From a bacterium (GTDB taxonomy: Bacteria; Verrucomicrobiota; Kiritimatiellia; CAIKKV01; CAIYGI01): a stretch of 39,146 nt of DNA. The position numbers and the translations under genes are program-made. This document shows, one piece after another, positions 1 to 8,107 of this stretch; the stretch's first letter is position 1, and each line of letters starts with the position of its first letter. Location: contig JANYBP010000064.1 of NCBI GenBank assembly GCA_025360745.1, positions 1-39,146 of the forward strand, in the 5' to 3' direction. The notes below the pieces were generated by a model, which worked only from the letters and a program-made list of their open reading frames with translations, was not told the origin of the DNA and made no database searches.

Positions 1-60
1 GACGATTATGGCCGGTGCAATTTTGTCGAGGGCGATCGGGCCATAGAAGCCGGAGTCAAC

Positions 61-1515
61 TCACGCATTGTAAGTCGTGCTCGCGGTGGTGCCGCCGCGG
101 CCGGTCCAGTTGGTGTGGAAGAACTGGCCGCGGGGCTTGTCAACCCGCTCGTAGGTGTGCGCGCCGAAGTAGTCGCGCTGCGCCTGCAGCAGGTTGGCCG
201 GCAGCCGGTCGCTGCGGTAGCCGTCGAAGAAGTTCAAGGCCGCCGACATGCATGGCGCCGGAATTCCCAGCTGTGCCGCCTTGACCACCACCCGGCGCCA
301 CGACGCCTGGCGGCTCTCGACCGCGCGCTTGAAGAACGGATCGAGCAGCAGGTTGTTCAGTTCGGGATTGCGCTTGAAGGCCTTGGTGATGTCGCCCAGG
401 AAGACCGAACGGATGATGCAGCCGCCGCGCCAGACCAGCGCGATGCCGCCGTAGTTCAGGTTCCAGTTGTAGGCTTTGGCCGCCGCGCGCATGAGCTGGT
501 AGCCCTGGGCGTAGCTGACGATCTTCGAGGCATAGAGCGCCCGGCGCAGGTCGGTGACGAAGCGCGCCTTGTCGCCTGTGAACTTACCCACCTTGGGCTT
601 GATCTGCTTGGAGGCGTCAACGCGCTCCTCCTTGATGGAGGAGAGGCAGCGCGCAAAAACCGCTTCGCCGATCATCGTCAGCGGCATGCCGGCGTTGAGC
701 GCCGCATCCACGGTCCACTTGCCGGTGCCCTTCTGGCCGGCGGCGTCGAGGATCAGGTCCACAACAGCCTGTCCCTGCTCGTCGCGGTGGGCCAGGATGT
801 CGCGGGTGATTTCGATCAGGTAACTGTCGAGTTCGCCCTGGTTCCATTCCGTGAAAACCTTGTGCATCTCCTCGTTCGAAAGGCCGACGCCGCGCTTGAG
901 CAGGTCGTAGGTCTCGCAGATCAGCTGCATGTCGCCGTACTCGATGCCGTTGTGGACCATCTTGACGAAGTGCCCGGCGCCGTTTTCGCCGATCCATTCG
1001 CAGCACGGCTCGCCTTTCGGCGTCTTGGCGCAGATCGTCTGGAAAATCTTCTTCACATGCGGCCAGGCCGCCGGGCTGCCGCCGGGCATCATGGAGGGTC
1101 CGAGCAAGGCGCCTTCCTCGCCGCCCGAGACGCCGGTGCCGATGTAGAGGAAGCCCTTGCTCTCGACGTAGGGCGTGCGGCGGATGGTGTCGGGGAAATG
1201 ACTGTTGCCGCCGTCGATGATGATGTCGCCCGGCTCAAGATGCGGGAACAACTGCTCGATCAGCTCGTCCACCGCCTTGCCGGCCTTGACCAGCATCACG
1301 ATCTTGCGCGGGCGCTCCAGCTTGGCGCAGAACTCGGCGATGCTGTGGCAGCCGATGATGCTCTGGCCCTTGGCGCGGCCGGCCATGAATTCGTCGACTT
1401 TCGAGGTCGTCCGGTTGAAGCAGGCCACGGTAAAGCCCTTGCCGGCCATGTTGAGCACGAGACTCTCGCCCATCACGGCGAGCCCGATCAATCCGATATC
1501 CGCTTTGTCTTTCAT
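61..1515 (-). CDS. gnd: 6-phosphogluconate dehydrogenase, decarboxylating
   Basis: Catalyses oxidative decarboxylation of 6-phosphogluconate to ribulose 5-phosphate with NADP in the pentose phosphate pathway, in the cytoplasm. The 484 residues match the usual family length. Visible motifs are the N-terminal nucleotide-binding GLAVMG (11-16) with NRTT after the second strand (34-37), DGGNSHFPDT (101-110), GVSGGEEGA (128-136) and GHFVKMVHNGIEYGD (181-195), which holds the catalytic lysine. The start at 1515 is preceded by a clear GAAAGGA ribosome site. It is the last gene of a minus-strand operon behind a HAD hydrolase, a PPi-type phosphofructokinase and an SDR, 85 nt after the HAD stop, and that gap is filled by a repeat. 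The 60 bases beyond its stop, to the window edge, hold nothing I can name. Confidence 0.97.
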   Translation of the reverse strand: MKDKADIGLIGLAVMGESLVLNMAGKGFTVACFNRTTSKVDEFMAGRAKGQSIIGCHSIAEFCAKLERPRKIVMLVKAGKAVDELIEQLFPHLEPGDIIIDGGNSHFPDTIRRTPYVESKGFLYIGTGVSGGEEGALLGPSMMPGGSPAAWPHVKKIFQTICAKTPKGEPCCEWIGENGAGHFVKMVHNGIEYGDMQLICETYDLLKRGVGLSNEEMHKVFTEWNQGELDSYLIEITRDILAHRDEQGQAVVDLILDAAGQKGTGKWTVDAALNAGMPLTMIGEAVFARCLSSIKEERVDASKQIKPKVGKFTGDKARFVTDLRRALYASKIVSYAQGYQLMRAAAKAYNWNLNYGGIALVWRGGCIIRSVFLGDITKAFKRNPELNNLLLDPFFKRAVESRQASWRRVVVKAAQLGIPAPCMSAALNFFDGYRSDRLPANLLQAQRDYFGAHTYERVDKPRGQFFHTNWTGRGGTTASTTYNA

Positions 1516-1550
1516 TTTTTCCTTTCGTTGCTGTCTGTTAGCTATATCAA

Positions 1551-1620
1551 GAATCCAGAATTCAGGAGTCAGAATTCAGAATAATTCGACTTTATTCTGA
1601 CTACTGAATTCTGACTTCTG
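1551..1620. repeat. Inverted TCAGAATTC-word array at the HAD gene stop
   Basis: Two arms built from CAGAATTCAG/AGTCAGAA words (1551-1583 and 1593-1620) are near reverse complements around a 9-nt centre and can fold into a long hairpin. The HAD hydrolase stop codon (1601-1603) lies inside the right arm, so its last residues (EVRIQ) are encoded by the repeat. There is no T-run, so an ordinary intrinsic terminator is not obvious. Confidence 0.8.
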
Positions 1621-2515
1621 ATATACTCCCCTGCTTCTGCCAGGGCGCTTTTTCCGGAAGCGCGGCGTCGAACTCCTTGAGTAGTTCCTGCTGGTAGGCG
1701 CCTGCGAAGCTGCCGTCGAAAAACCTGGCGGCGCCTTCGTCGAGGAAGCGCTTCCACGACAATTCCTCGCGGCCCGGCACGATCGGGAAGAAGAGCGCCT
1801 GGTTGCCCTTGGCGGCGTTGAAGTCGCCGTGCGCGTCGCCGATCATCAGTATCTTCTCGGCGGCATAGCGGCCTTCGGTCGCGAAGCGGATGTGCTCGGT
1901 CTTGGTGCCGGCCTCCTGGCCCGCGATATAGTTGACCATTTTCTCGACCCCGTGTTCCCGCCACTCGCGTTCGAGCGCCGCGACGGGGGTCTGGCTGACG
2001 ACGATCACGTCGGCCTGGGAGCGGATCTTCTCCAGCGAGGGCCGGACCCAGGGGAAGGGCGGCACGCCGAAAACCATCTCCTCGATGCGCTGGTTGACTT
2101 CCACGCTCCAGGCCAGGACTTTCTTGAGTTCCGCGTCCTGCGAGGCCTTGACCTTGATCGAGAGGGTCGGGTTACCGAGTTTGCTCTCCTCCTTGATCCA
2201 GGCGTCGAGCGCGGGGACGCCGGAAATCTTCAGGCCGCGTTCGGCGAAGACATCGCGCGCGCCGATCAGCTTGAGGGCCTTTTGCACGGCCAGGAAGCGG
2301 TTGCAACCGCGGTTACGGGAATAGAGGTTGACGAATTCCCAGACCTCGCGGGCGTACTTGCTGGCCGCCTGCAGGCCGAAGTGCTTGATGAACGACGGGC
2401 AGAAGCACTCCTTCTGCTTGATTTCCATCGTGTCGAACACACAGCCGTCGCTGTCGATGCCAATGAAAAAATCGTGCCGCTTGGGCAAACCCTTCAGTGC
2501 CGCAACGTAGTCCAT
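1601..2515 (-). CDS. HAD-superfamily hydrolase
   Basis: A 304-residue haloacid dehalogenase-type phosphatase or related hydrolase. Motif I is DSDGCVFD (21-28), with Asp21 as presumed nucleophile and Asp23 as acid/base. Motif II is VVSQTP (172-177). Motif III/IV is GDAHGD (226-231). The long cap insertion between residues 30 and 160 places it with larger HAD phosphatases, and the substrate cannot be read from sequence. The start at 2515 has an AAGGAG ribosome site. It lies 23 nt after the phosphofructokinase gene and before gnd, so a sugar-phosphate substrate is a reasonable inference. The C-terminal residues SEVRIQ come from an intergenic repeat that overruns the original end of the gene. Confidence 0.85.
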   Translation of the reverse strand: MDYVAALKGLPKRHDFFIGIDSDGCVFDTMEIKQKECFCPSFIKHFGLQAASKYAREVWEFVNLYSRNRGCNRFLAVQKALKLIGARDVFAERGLKISGVPALDAWIKEESKLGNPTLSIKVKASQDAELKKVLAWSVEVNQRIEEMVFGVPPFPWVRPSLEKIRSQADVIVVSQTPVAALEREWREHGVEKMVNYIAGQEAGTKTEHIRFATEGRYAAEKILMIGDAHGDFNAAKGNQALFFPIVPGREELSWKRFLDEGAARFFDGSFAGAYQQELLKEFDAALPEKAPWQKQGSISEVRIQ

Positions 2516-2538
2516 CTTTTCTCCTTATCCGGTGACGA

Positions 2539-3828
2539 TTACTTCCTGTATCCCTGCGGCACGTACGCCGGCAGATTTTTCGCCGCGAACTTCGGCGCCA
2601 GACGGGCGAAGCGCTGGCGGCCGTCGAGCATCGGCACGCTGGGCCAGTCCTCGCCGATCAGCGGACGCGCGTAGTCCACGAAATTGTCGGTCACGTCGGT
2701 CTTGTCGGCGCTGATCCAGGCGGCCGGGAAACAGCGCTCGCTGTTGGCCACGTCCACCAGCGGCGCCTTGTCGTAGCGTACGCTGTAGATCGGCCCCTCG
2801 TCGCGCAGGATGGTGGACATGAAGCCGCTCTCGCCGGCGACGGCCAGCAGCACGGCCTTCTGTCCGACGCGATAGGCCTCGTCGAGATCCACCGTCGAGG
2901 CGTAGATCGCCGTGTCGCGCTGGTCGGTGCCGTAGCTCTGACCGCGCGCGGAACCGCGCGCCGGCAACTTGTGCTTGTTCAGGTAATTGACCATCGCCTG
3001 CTGCACGGTGGTCTCGCTGGCGCCGAATTCGGCGTGGCCGAAGGCGTCTTTGTGAATGCCCAGGTCGCCGACATCGCAGCCTTCGCTGACGACAACCACG
3101 GCCCGTCCGTGCTTCTTGACCGTCGCGTTGACCAGGTCGGCCATTTCGGGCAGCGACAGTTTGGCTTCGGCCAGGAAGATCAGCAGCGGCATGCGGCGCT
3201 CGGGATCGGCCAGGCGCGCGGCGGCGGGGATGAAGCCGATCTTGCGGCCCATGGCCTGGAGCACGAGCACGGGGTCGGAAGGATAAGCGCCGCGGTTCTC
3301 CTCCTCGGCGTTCTGCACCAGGTGCGACCAGTAGCGGGCCACCGAACCGTAGCCCGGCGTATGGTCTATCAACTTGAAGGCGCTGTCACCGACGTCGTTG
3401 TCGATCGTTTTCGGAACACCGATCGCGACCAGGTCGAGCCCGCGTTCGCTGGCGAGCCTGGCGACCTTGTTGGCGGTATCCATCGAATCGTTGCCGCCGT
3501 TGTAAAGGAAATAGCCGATGTTGTGGGCCTTGAGCACGGCGACGATGCGCTCGAAATCCTCGGCGAAGGCGCCTTTGACCTTGTAGCGGCAGGTGCCGAT
3601 CGCGCCGGCGGCGGGCGTATTGCGCAGCAGGGAGATTTCCTGGGGATCCTGCGCGGAGAGATCGAGCAGTTCCTCGCCCAGCACACCTTCGATCCCATGC
3701 CAGCCGGCGTACACGGCGCCGATGCGGTCGGAAAAATGCCGGGCGGTCTCGACGACGCCGCGCAGCGAACTGTTGATCACCGGCGACGGCCCGCCGGATT
3801 GGGCAATGAGCAGATTTTTGTGTGTCAT
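2539..3828 (-). CDS. Pyrophosphate-type 6-phosphofructokinase
   Basis: A 429-residue phosphofructokinase that phosphorylates fructose 6-phosphate (reversibly if PPi is the donor), cytoplasmic glycolysis. Seen: AQSGGPSPVIN (9-19), GGNDSMD (111-117), PKTIDND (139-145) and MGRKIGF (193-199). The lysine in PKTIDND and the aspartate after GGN are the residues that distinguish PPi-dependent enzymes from ATP enzymes (PGTIDND and GGDGS), so PPi use is likely. The Asn in GGNDS is slightly unusual. The start at 3828 is chosen because translation begins 2 nt after the SDR stop with GGGAG just upstream inside the SDR gene. The open frame continues upstream without a start that makes sense. It is translationally coupled to the SDR and followed by the HAD hydrolase. 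Confidence 0.92.
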   Translation of the reverse strand: MTHKNLLIAQSGGPSPVINSSLRGVVETARHFSDRIGAVYAGWHGIEGVLGEELLDLSAQDPQEISLLRNTPAAGAIGTCRYKVKGAFAEDFERIVAVLKAHNIGYFLYNGGNDSMDTANKVARLASERGLDLVAIGVPKTIDNDVGDSAFKLIDHTPGYGSVARYWSHLVQNAEEENRGAYPSDPVLVLQAMGRKIGFIPAAARLADPERRMPLLIFLAEAKLSLPEMADLVNATVKKHGRAVVVVSEGCDVGDLGIHKDAFGHAEFGASETTVQQAMVNYLNKHKLPARGSARGQSYGTDQRDTAIYASTVDLDEAYRVGQKAVLLAVAGESGFMSTILRDEGPIYSVRYDKAPLVDVANSERCFPAAWISADKTDVTDNFVDYARPLIGEDWPSVPMLDGRQRFARLAPKFAAKNLPAYVPQGYRK

Positions 3829-3830
3829 AA

Positions 3831-4694
3831 TTACACTCCCGTAAACGCGCTGAATCCGCCGTCCACCGGGATGATCTGGCCGGTGACGAAGCCCGCGGCG
3901 CGGTTGTTGAGCAGCCAGAGCATTGGACCGACCAGGTCGTCGGGCGTGCCGAACTTGCGCTGCGGCGTGTGGGTCTGGATCGTTTGCCCGCGCGCTGTGA
4001 GGCTGCCGTCGGGATTGGTGAGCAGGGCGCGATTCTGGTCGGTCAGGAAGAAACCGGGGGCGATGGCGTTGACCCGCACGCCGACGCGCGAGAAATGCAC
4101 CGCCAGCCACTGCGTGAAGTTGCTGACCGAGGCCTTGGCCGCGCTGTAGGCGGGGATTTTGGTCAACGGCTTGAGGGCGTTCATCGAACTGATGTTGATG
4201 ATGTCGCCCGCGCCCTGCACGGCCATGCCGCGCGCAAAAACCTGCGTCGGCAGCAGTGTGCCCAGAAAGTTCAGGTTGAAGACGAACTGGATGCTGGCGG
4301 GATCGAGATCGAAGAAGGTCGTGACGCCCTCCGGCTTGGACTTCAGATCCTCCGGCAGCAAATATTCCCGCGTCGTGGTGCCTTTGGGGTGATTGCCGCC
4401 GGCGCCGTTGATCAGGATCGTGACCACACCGTAGCGCGCCTCGATCGCCACGCGGGCCGCTTCCAGGCTGTCGCGTTCGAGCACGTTGCAAGCCACGCCA
4501 AACCCATCGCCGCCGTCGGCTTTGATCTGGTCGGCCACCTTCTGGGCGGCTTCCAGCCGCAAATCGAGCACGGCGACCTTGGCGCCGCAGGCCGCCAGCG
4601 CGCGCGCCATCGTGCCGCAGAGAATGCCGCCGCCGCCGGTGACCACGGCCACACGGCCCCGTAAATCGGTCGAAATCGGTACTTCGTAGGACAT
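3831..4694 (-). CDS. SDR oxidoreductase, D-mannonate oxidoreductase-like
   Basis: A 287-residue classical-type short-chain dehydrogenase. Cofactor motif TGGGGILCG (19-27), NGAGG (96-100), catalytic serine in INISSMN (166-172) and YSAAK (183-187) are all present. The insert around NHPKGTTTREYLLPEDLK and the tail NPDGSL...HTPQRKFG resemble the Bacillus YjmF/UxuB-type fructuronate reductases, so a role in uronic acid breakdown is likely but inferred. The start at 4694 has GAAGGGAG upstream. Longer in-frame starts would overlap the promoter. It is the first gene of the operon leading to PPi-phosphofructokinase, HAD hydrolase and gnd, which fits feeding uronate or gluconate carbon into central metabolism. 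Confidence 0.85.
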   Translation of the reverse strand: MSYEVPISTDLRGRVAVVTGGGGILCGTMARALAACGAKVAVLDLRLEAAQKVADQIKADGGDGFGVACNVLERDSLEAARVAIEARYGVVTILINGAGGNHPKGTTTREYLLPEDLKSKPEGVTTFFDLDPASIQFVFNLNFLGTLLPTQVFARGMAVQGAGDIINISSMNALKPLTKIPAYSAAKASVSNFTQWLAVHFSRVGVRVNAIAPGFFLTDQNRALLTNPDGSLTARGQTIQTHTPQRKFGTPDDLVGPMLWLLNNRAAGFVTGQIIPVDGGFSAFTGV

Positions 4695-4729
4695 GCCGTT
4701 ATGACTCCCTTCGATTGTGCAAAGCGGCG

Positions 4730-4758
4730 ATGATACACAAAGGTCGTTTTTTCGTAAA
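4730..4758 (-). promoter_or_regulatory. Predicted sigma70-type promoter of the SDR-gnd operon
   Basis: Read on the minus strand, TTTACG (4753-4758) and TATCAT (4730-4735) are separated by 17 nt and lie 36 nt upstream of the SDR start. They match the -35 and -10 consensus at 4 and 5 of 6 positions. Confidence 0.5.
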
Positions 4759-4795
4759 GTGACGATTGGGGCGTTGTCGGCAATTCTCATTGTGG

Positions 4796-4862
4796 GGTCG
4801 ATTGACAAACTGAACGCGCCCCCGGCGGAGCCGGGTAGGCGCGTTCAGTTTGTCAATCGACC
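4796..4862. repeat. Perfect 25-bp inverted repeat with nested inner hairpin
   Basis: Arms 4796-4820 and 4838-4862 are exact reverse complements (25 bp). The 17-nt loop contains its own stem, CCCGGC-GGA-GCCGGG. There is no T-run on either side. It lies in the divergent region between the SDR operon (minus) and the triple-module membrane protein (plus), so it is not a simple terminator between convergent genes. A transposable palindromic unit or a protein-binding cruciform are possible. Confidence 0.9.
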
Positions 4863-4884
4863 TGTGACCTCTTGGCTCCATAAG

Positions 4885-4920
4885 CCTTCGTGTTCTTCGT
4901 GACCTGCGTGGTGAACTTTT
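4885..4920. repeat. CTTCGTG-word array
   Basis: The words CCTTCGTGTTCTTCGTG and CTGCGTGGTGAA repeat a TTCGTG-like unit three to four times just downstream of the 25-bp inverted repeat. It belongs to the same style of intergenic word arrays seen elsewhere in the window. The remainder of the gap holds no gene. Confidence 0.55.
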
Positions 4921-4968
4921 GTATGCTGGTTTTGGTTCCGGCTATGCCGGGTCTAGGAGAAGCGCATT

Positions 4969-6786
4969 ATGCCGGTAGTCGCATTGCCGCCGGGGACAAA
5001 AGTGGTTCAGGGCGGGGTGGATCGTTTTAGCATCGTTTTGCCGCGGCGCAGGCTGGGGAAATACCGCTGGGCCGGATTGGTCCCGCTTATTTTTGGGCTG
5101 GGCTTCGGCGGCTTTTCCTATACTTGGATGTCCGGCACACTGCACGAGATCTTTCATTCCCATGGCGCGGGCATGATTTTCTCATTGGTTTTTGGACTGA
5201 TCGGGCTGCCGGGACTTGTGCTCGGACTCGGGTTGGTAATCCTGGGGTTGGCCGTGCTGACGGAGCGGACCTATTCGGAAATCGCGCTGAACCGGGAATT
5301 CCTGAAAAGCATCGAACATTTCGGCGTCTGCCGCTGGAGCTGGAAAAGAGCCGCCGCCGGCATGACCGGAATCTCGGTTGGACGTGGGCTGGGAGCGGAG
5401 AGCGAGTCGGATCTTGGCTCCGTCAGTATCGCCACCGAGGATGGTCAGGGCCTGACCTTCGCCGCGGGCTATTCCGCAAGCTTGCTTCGACCGATTGCGG
5501 AAAATCTGGCTCATCTGCTGGAAGAGTTGCGCGTGGCGCGTGACTTCAAACCCAAGGTATACGACGGCGATGCGGATGAAGGGCAAGCGGCGGACGAGTC
5601 TGAACCAAGCGATGATGTGGCGCAACCCCAGTCCGGGCGGCATGGCCGGCGGCCGACCGTCCCGGCCGATAGCAGCAAGGTTGTGGAGGCGGCGATGCCG
5701 GCCAAGACCAACATCGCCATCTTGCCGCAGGCGCATGGTCTGGCCATCGCCATTCCGGCTTGTGGTTTTAAGGGCGCCGCGCTGATATTGACGCTTGTCG
5801 GCGCCCTTTTTGCCGGTGTTCCCTGCGCAATGCTGGCGAGCATCGTTTCCAGCGCGGGCAAGGTCAATCTCGGAATCTATCTGTTCATAAGCCTCTTTGT
5901 CGTCGTGGGCATCGCCTTGCTGCTGAGCGGGATCAATGCCGCTAGACTGCGATTCATGCTGGCGGTGGCGGCGGAGCGGGTGGCCATTCGCCGTATCGGG
6001 TTGTTCAGGACCAAAGAACAGACGCTGACCCGCGCGGAGATCGCCGCGATTCATATCGGTCCGAGCAATGTGACCGTCAACAATGTCCCGGTCATGGAAT
6101 TGAAGATCGATCGCGCCGGGGCGGCCGCGACCGTCGGTCTGCTGATCAACCGCAGCGCTGACGAAATAAATTGGATCGGCGGTCTGCTGCGCCAGACGCT
6201 GCAGGTGGGGACGGAGCCCCGCTTGGAGCAGCACGCGGGCCCCGATGCCGCCGTCACCCAGCCGGTCGGCTCGAAGATCGCGATTCGACGACAGGGGGAG
6301 ATGTGCGCCTATGTCGTTCCGCCGCTGGGTATGTTCAAGGGCGCGGCGCTGGGCGCATTGGTCTTCAGTATCTTCTGGCTGGGCATGGTCGCATTCATGA
6401 TGACCATGGTCGTCAGGCGTCATGAATCCATCGGTATCCTGCTTTTCCTCGGAATTTTCCTGGCGGTCGGGCTGGCGATGCTGGCTTACGCGATCAAGAG
6501 CGGGCGACAGCGCGTGCTGCTGGTGGTGACGCCGGAGCTGCTGGCCTACGAACGCAGCAGTCCCTTTGGGACCAGCAAGCGGCAATTTCAACGATCCGAA
6601 ATCACCGCCATCGGCATCGGACCGAGCGGCGCCTCGGTCAACAACAAGCCAATCCCCGAGTTGAAGGTGGAAATCAAAAAACGGGGCAGTATCGGCCTGT
6701 TGCAGGGACATTCCAGCGCCGAATTGGCCTGGATGGCCGCATCGTTGCGCTCAAACCTGCGGGTGGGCACGATTGCCGGAGATTGA
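4969..6786 (+). CDS. Membrane protein with three copies of one module
   Basis: 605 residues of no family I recognise. It is built of three similar modules, each with a short N-terminal strand segment, two membrane segments and a soluble strand-rich tail. Predicted membrane spans are about 34-52 and 68-97, 268-292 and 302-321, 456-480 and 488-507. Modules 2 and 3 align clearly: GFKGAALILTLVGA (266-279) with MFKGAALGALVFS (455-467), and AEIAAIHIGPSNVTVNN (356-372) with SEITAIGIGPSGASVNN (543-559). Module 1 is more diverged (MTGISVGRGLG, 132-142). A charged linker (195-245) separates modules 1 and 2. The start at 4969 has AGGAG 9 nt upstream. The gene stands alone between two repeat-bearing gaps. 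The soluble parts look like small PH-like domains, which is a guess. Confidence 0.85.
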   Translation: MPVVALPPGTKVVQGGVDRFSIVLPRRRLGKYRWAGLVPLIFGLGFGGFSYTWMSGTLHEIFHSHGAGMIFSLVFGLIGLPGLVLGLGLVILGLAVLTERTYSEIALNREFLKSIEHFGVCRWSWKRAAAGMTGISVGRGLGAESESDLGSVSIATEDGQGLTFAAGYSASLLRPIAENLAHLLEELRVARDFKPKVYDGDADEGQAADESEPSDDVAQPQSGRHGRRPTVPADSSKVVEAAMPAKTNIAILPQAHGLAIAIPACGFKGAALILTLVGALFAGVPCAMLASIVSSAGKVNLGIYLFISLFVVVGIALLLSGINAARLRFMLAVAAERVAIRRIGLFRTKEQTLTRAEIAAIHIGPSNVTVNNVPVMELKIDRAGAAATVGLLINRSADEINWIGGLLRQTLQVGTEPRLEQHAGPDAAVTQPVGSKIAIRRQGEMCAYVVPPLGMFKGAALGALVFSIFWLGMVAFMMTMVVRRHESIGILLFLGIFLAVGLAMLAYAIKSGRQRVLLVVTPELLAYERSSPFGTSKRQFQRSEITAIGIGPSGASVNNKPIPELKVEIKKRGSIGLLQGHSSAELAWMAASLRSNLRVGTIAGD

Positions 6787-6883
6787 TTGGACTTGCCCGC
6801 GAGAAAGTGAAATAAAGGGGTTCTTCCGAGATGAAAGGGCGGTTTACTATTGAGGAATGCGGCATGAGCGACAGCAAAAAAGC

Positions 6884-6957
6884 GACTAAGTGTGTGGGAC
6901 TAAGCGTGGGACTAAGTGTGGGGCGACAAAAGGGACTGTTGACACTTAGTCCCACAC
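6884..6957. repeat. GACTAAGTGTGG tandem and inverted repeat
   Basis: Three tandem units of GACTAAGTGTGG type (6884-6897, 6898-6909, 6910-6921) are followed by inverted copies. A 13-bp perfect stem can form between 6892-6904 and 6945-6957, or alternatively 11 bp between 6908-6918 and 6943-6953. More partial copies (CTTAGTCGAC, CTTAGTCG) follow to about 6992. The 447-nt gap 6787-7233 contains this, the MITE-like element and no credible gene. Confidence 0.75.
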
Positions 6958-7017
6958 TTGATCGGTTACACTTAGTCGACTTGCTTAGTCGTTGGCTTCG
7001 CTTCACATGTAGTACCA

Positions 7018-7138
7018 CTAGTGTAGTGTCCCTTAAATAGCTAGACATATGAAATCGGGGCTTTTGCTGGGATTTCCGCGAATAGGCATCGAACACTGGC
7101 TTGATATATGTATAGTCATTTTCGGGACACTACACTAG
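7018..7138. mobile_element. MITE-like element with CTAG target duplication
   Basis: Ends TGTAGTGTCCC (7022-7032) and GGGACACTACA (7124-7134) are perfect inverted repeats, extended imperfectly to about 30 bp each. They are flanked by CTAG on both sides (7018-7021, 7135-7138), which would be a 4-bp target duplication. The 113-bp core carries no coding frame. A non-autonomous derivative of a DDE-type insertion sequence is the natural reading. The parent element is not in the window. CTAG is itself palindromic, so the duplication could equally be read as four more bases of inverted repeat. Confidence 0.6.
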
Positions 7139-7233
7139 GCCAATGAATATTTACACGAAACCCCGGATGAACCAATCAAGGAGGGACGGGGCGCCCGCGA
7201 GCTCTGGTGTTCGGAATAAGGAGAGGTAATTTT

Positions 7234-8010
7234 ATGGAACTGAAGGACAAGGTCATAATCGTCACGGGCGCGGGCACCGGCGTGGGCCGGGCTCTGGCGC
7301 TGGAATTCGGCGCCGCGGGGGCGCGCGTGGTCTGCGCGGGACGAAGAATCGAACGCATCCGGGAAACCGTGGCGGCCATCGAAGCGCGGGGCGGCGAAGC
7401 GCTGGCCGTGCCGACCGACGTGACCGACTTGGTCCAGGTCGAACGCATGGTTGCGCGGACGTTGGAGGTGTTCGGTCAGATTGACGTGCTCTTCAACAAC
7501 GCCGGCAGTTTCGACGCGCTGGGACCGGTCTGGGAGGTGGATCCCGAAGTCTGGTGGCACGACGTGACCGTCAACCTGCGCGGTCCCATGCTCTGTTGCC
7601 GCGCGGTGCTGCCGCAGATGTTGAAACGCGGCGGCGGGATACTGATCAACATGGGCGGTGGCAACCAGATTGCGGGCGGCACGGGCTATAGTTGCTCGAA
7701 AGTCGGACTGACCCGCTTCACGGAACTGCTGGCCAAGGAATTGAAGCGCGAAGGCGCCGCGGTGCTGGTCTTCCAGATGGGGCCCGGGTTCGTACATACG
7801 CCGATGACCGATATCCAGATCCAGACCGCCGAGGGACAAAAGTGGCTGCCCTCCAGCAAAGAGGCGGTGGAGCAGGGGAAGGACCGGCCGCCGGAGGATT
7901 GCGCGCGGGCGGCGGTCAGGCTCATCCGGGCGGCCTGTCCCGAATTGAGCGGCGGCGCCTTTGGACCCGATACCGATTTTGACAAGGTCTTGCGCGAAAC
8001 GAAACGCTGA
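7234..8010 (+). CDS. SDR-family oxidoreductase without the usual catalytic serine
   Basis: 258 residues with TGAGTGVG (11-18), NNAG (88-91) and YSCSK (152-156), a classical short-chain dehydrogenase. The segment that normally reads INISS is ILINMGGG (136-143), so the catalytic Ser is replaced by glycine or displaced, and the loop to Tyr152 is about three residues short. Activity may be altered. The substrate is unknown. The start at 7234 has AAGGAGAGG 8 nt upstream. A start 27 nt earlier would lie over this ribosome site. The gene is preceded by the MITE-like element and followed by the small basic protein gene on the same strand. Confidence 0.85.
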   Translation: MELKDKVIIVTGAGTGVGRALALEFGAAGARVVCAGRRIERIRETVAAIEARGGEALAVPTDVTDLVQVERMVARTLEVFGQIDVLFNNAGSFDALGPVWEVDPEVWWHDVTVNLRGPMLCCRAVLPQMLKRGGGILINMGGGNQIAGGTGYSCSKVGLTRFTELLAKELKREGAAVLVFQMGPGFVHTPMTDIQIQTAEGQKWLPSSKEAVEQGKDRPPEDCARAAVRLIRAACPELSGGAFGPDTDFDKVLRETKR

Positions 8011-8107
8011 GCGGATGCGGTGAAAAATCGGCTTCTCATGCTTGACTTACCGCCCATAAAAGGGCATAAGTTGCCTTTTACCGCGATCGAATGGAGCGTG
8101 ATGCCGT

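Noticed and set aside
115..1584. Long open frame antisense to gnd (489 codons), with similar ones opposite pfk, kup, argS and the phosphohexomutase
   Set aside because: GC-rich coding DNA leaves antisense frames open. The products are Arg/Ala/Gly/His-rich with no motifs, and the sense genes are certain.
6831..7040. 69-codon frame over the GACTAAGTGTGG repeats
   Set aside because: Most of it is repeat translated in one frame (VGLSVGLSVG), with no family and no ribosome site.
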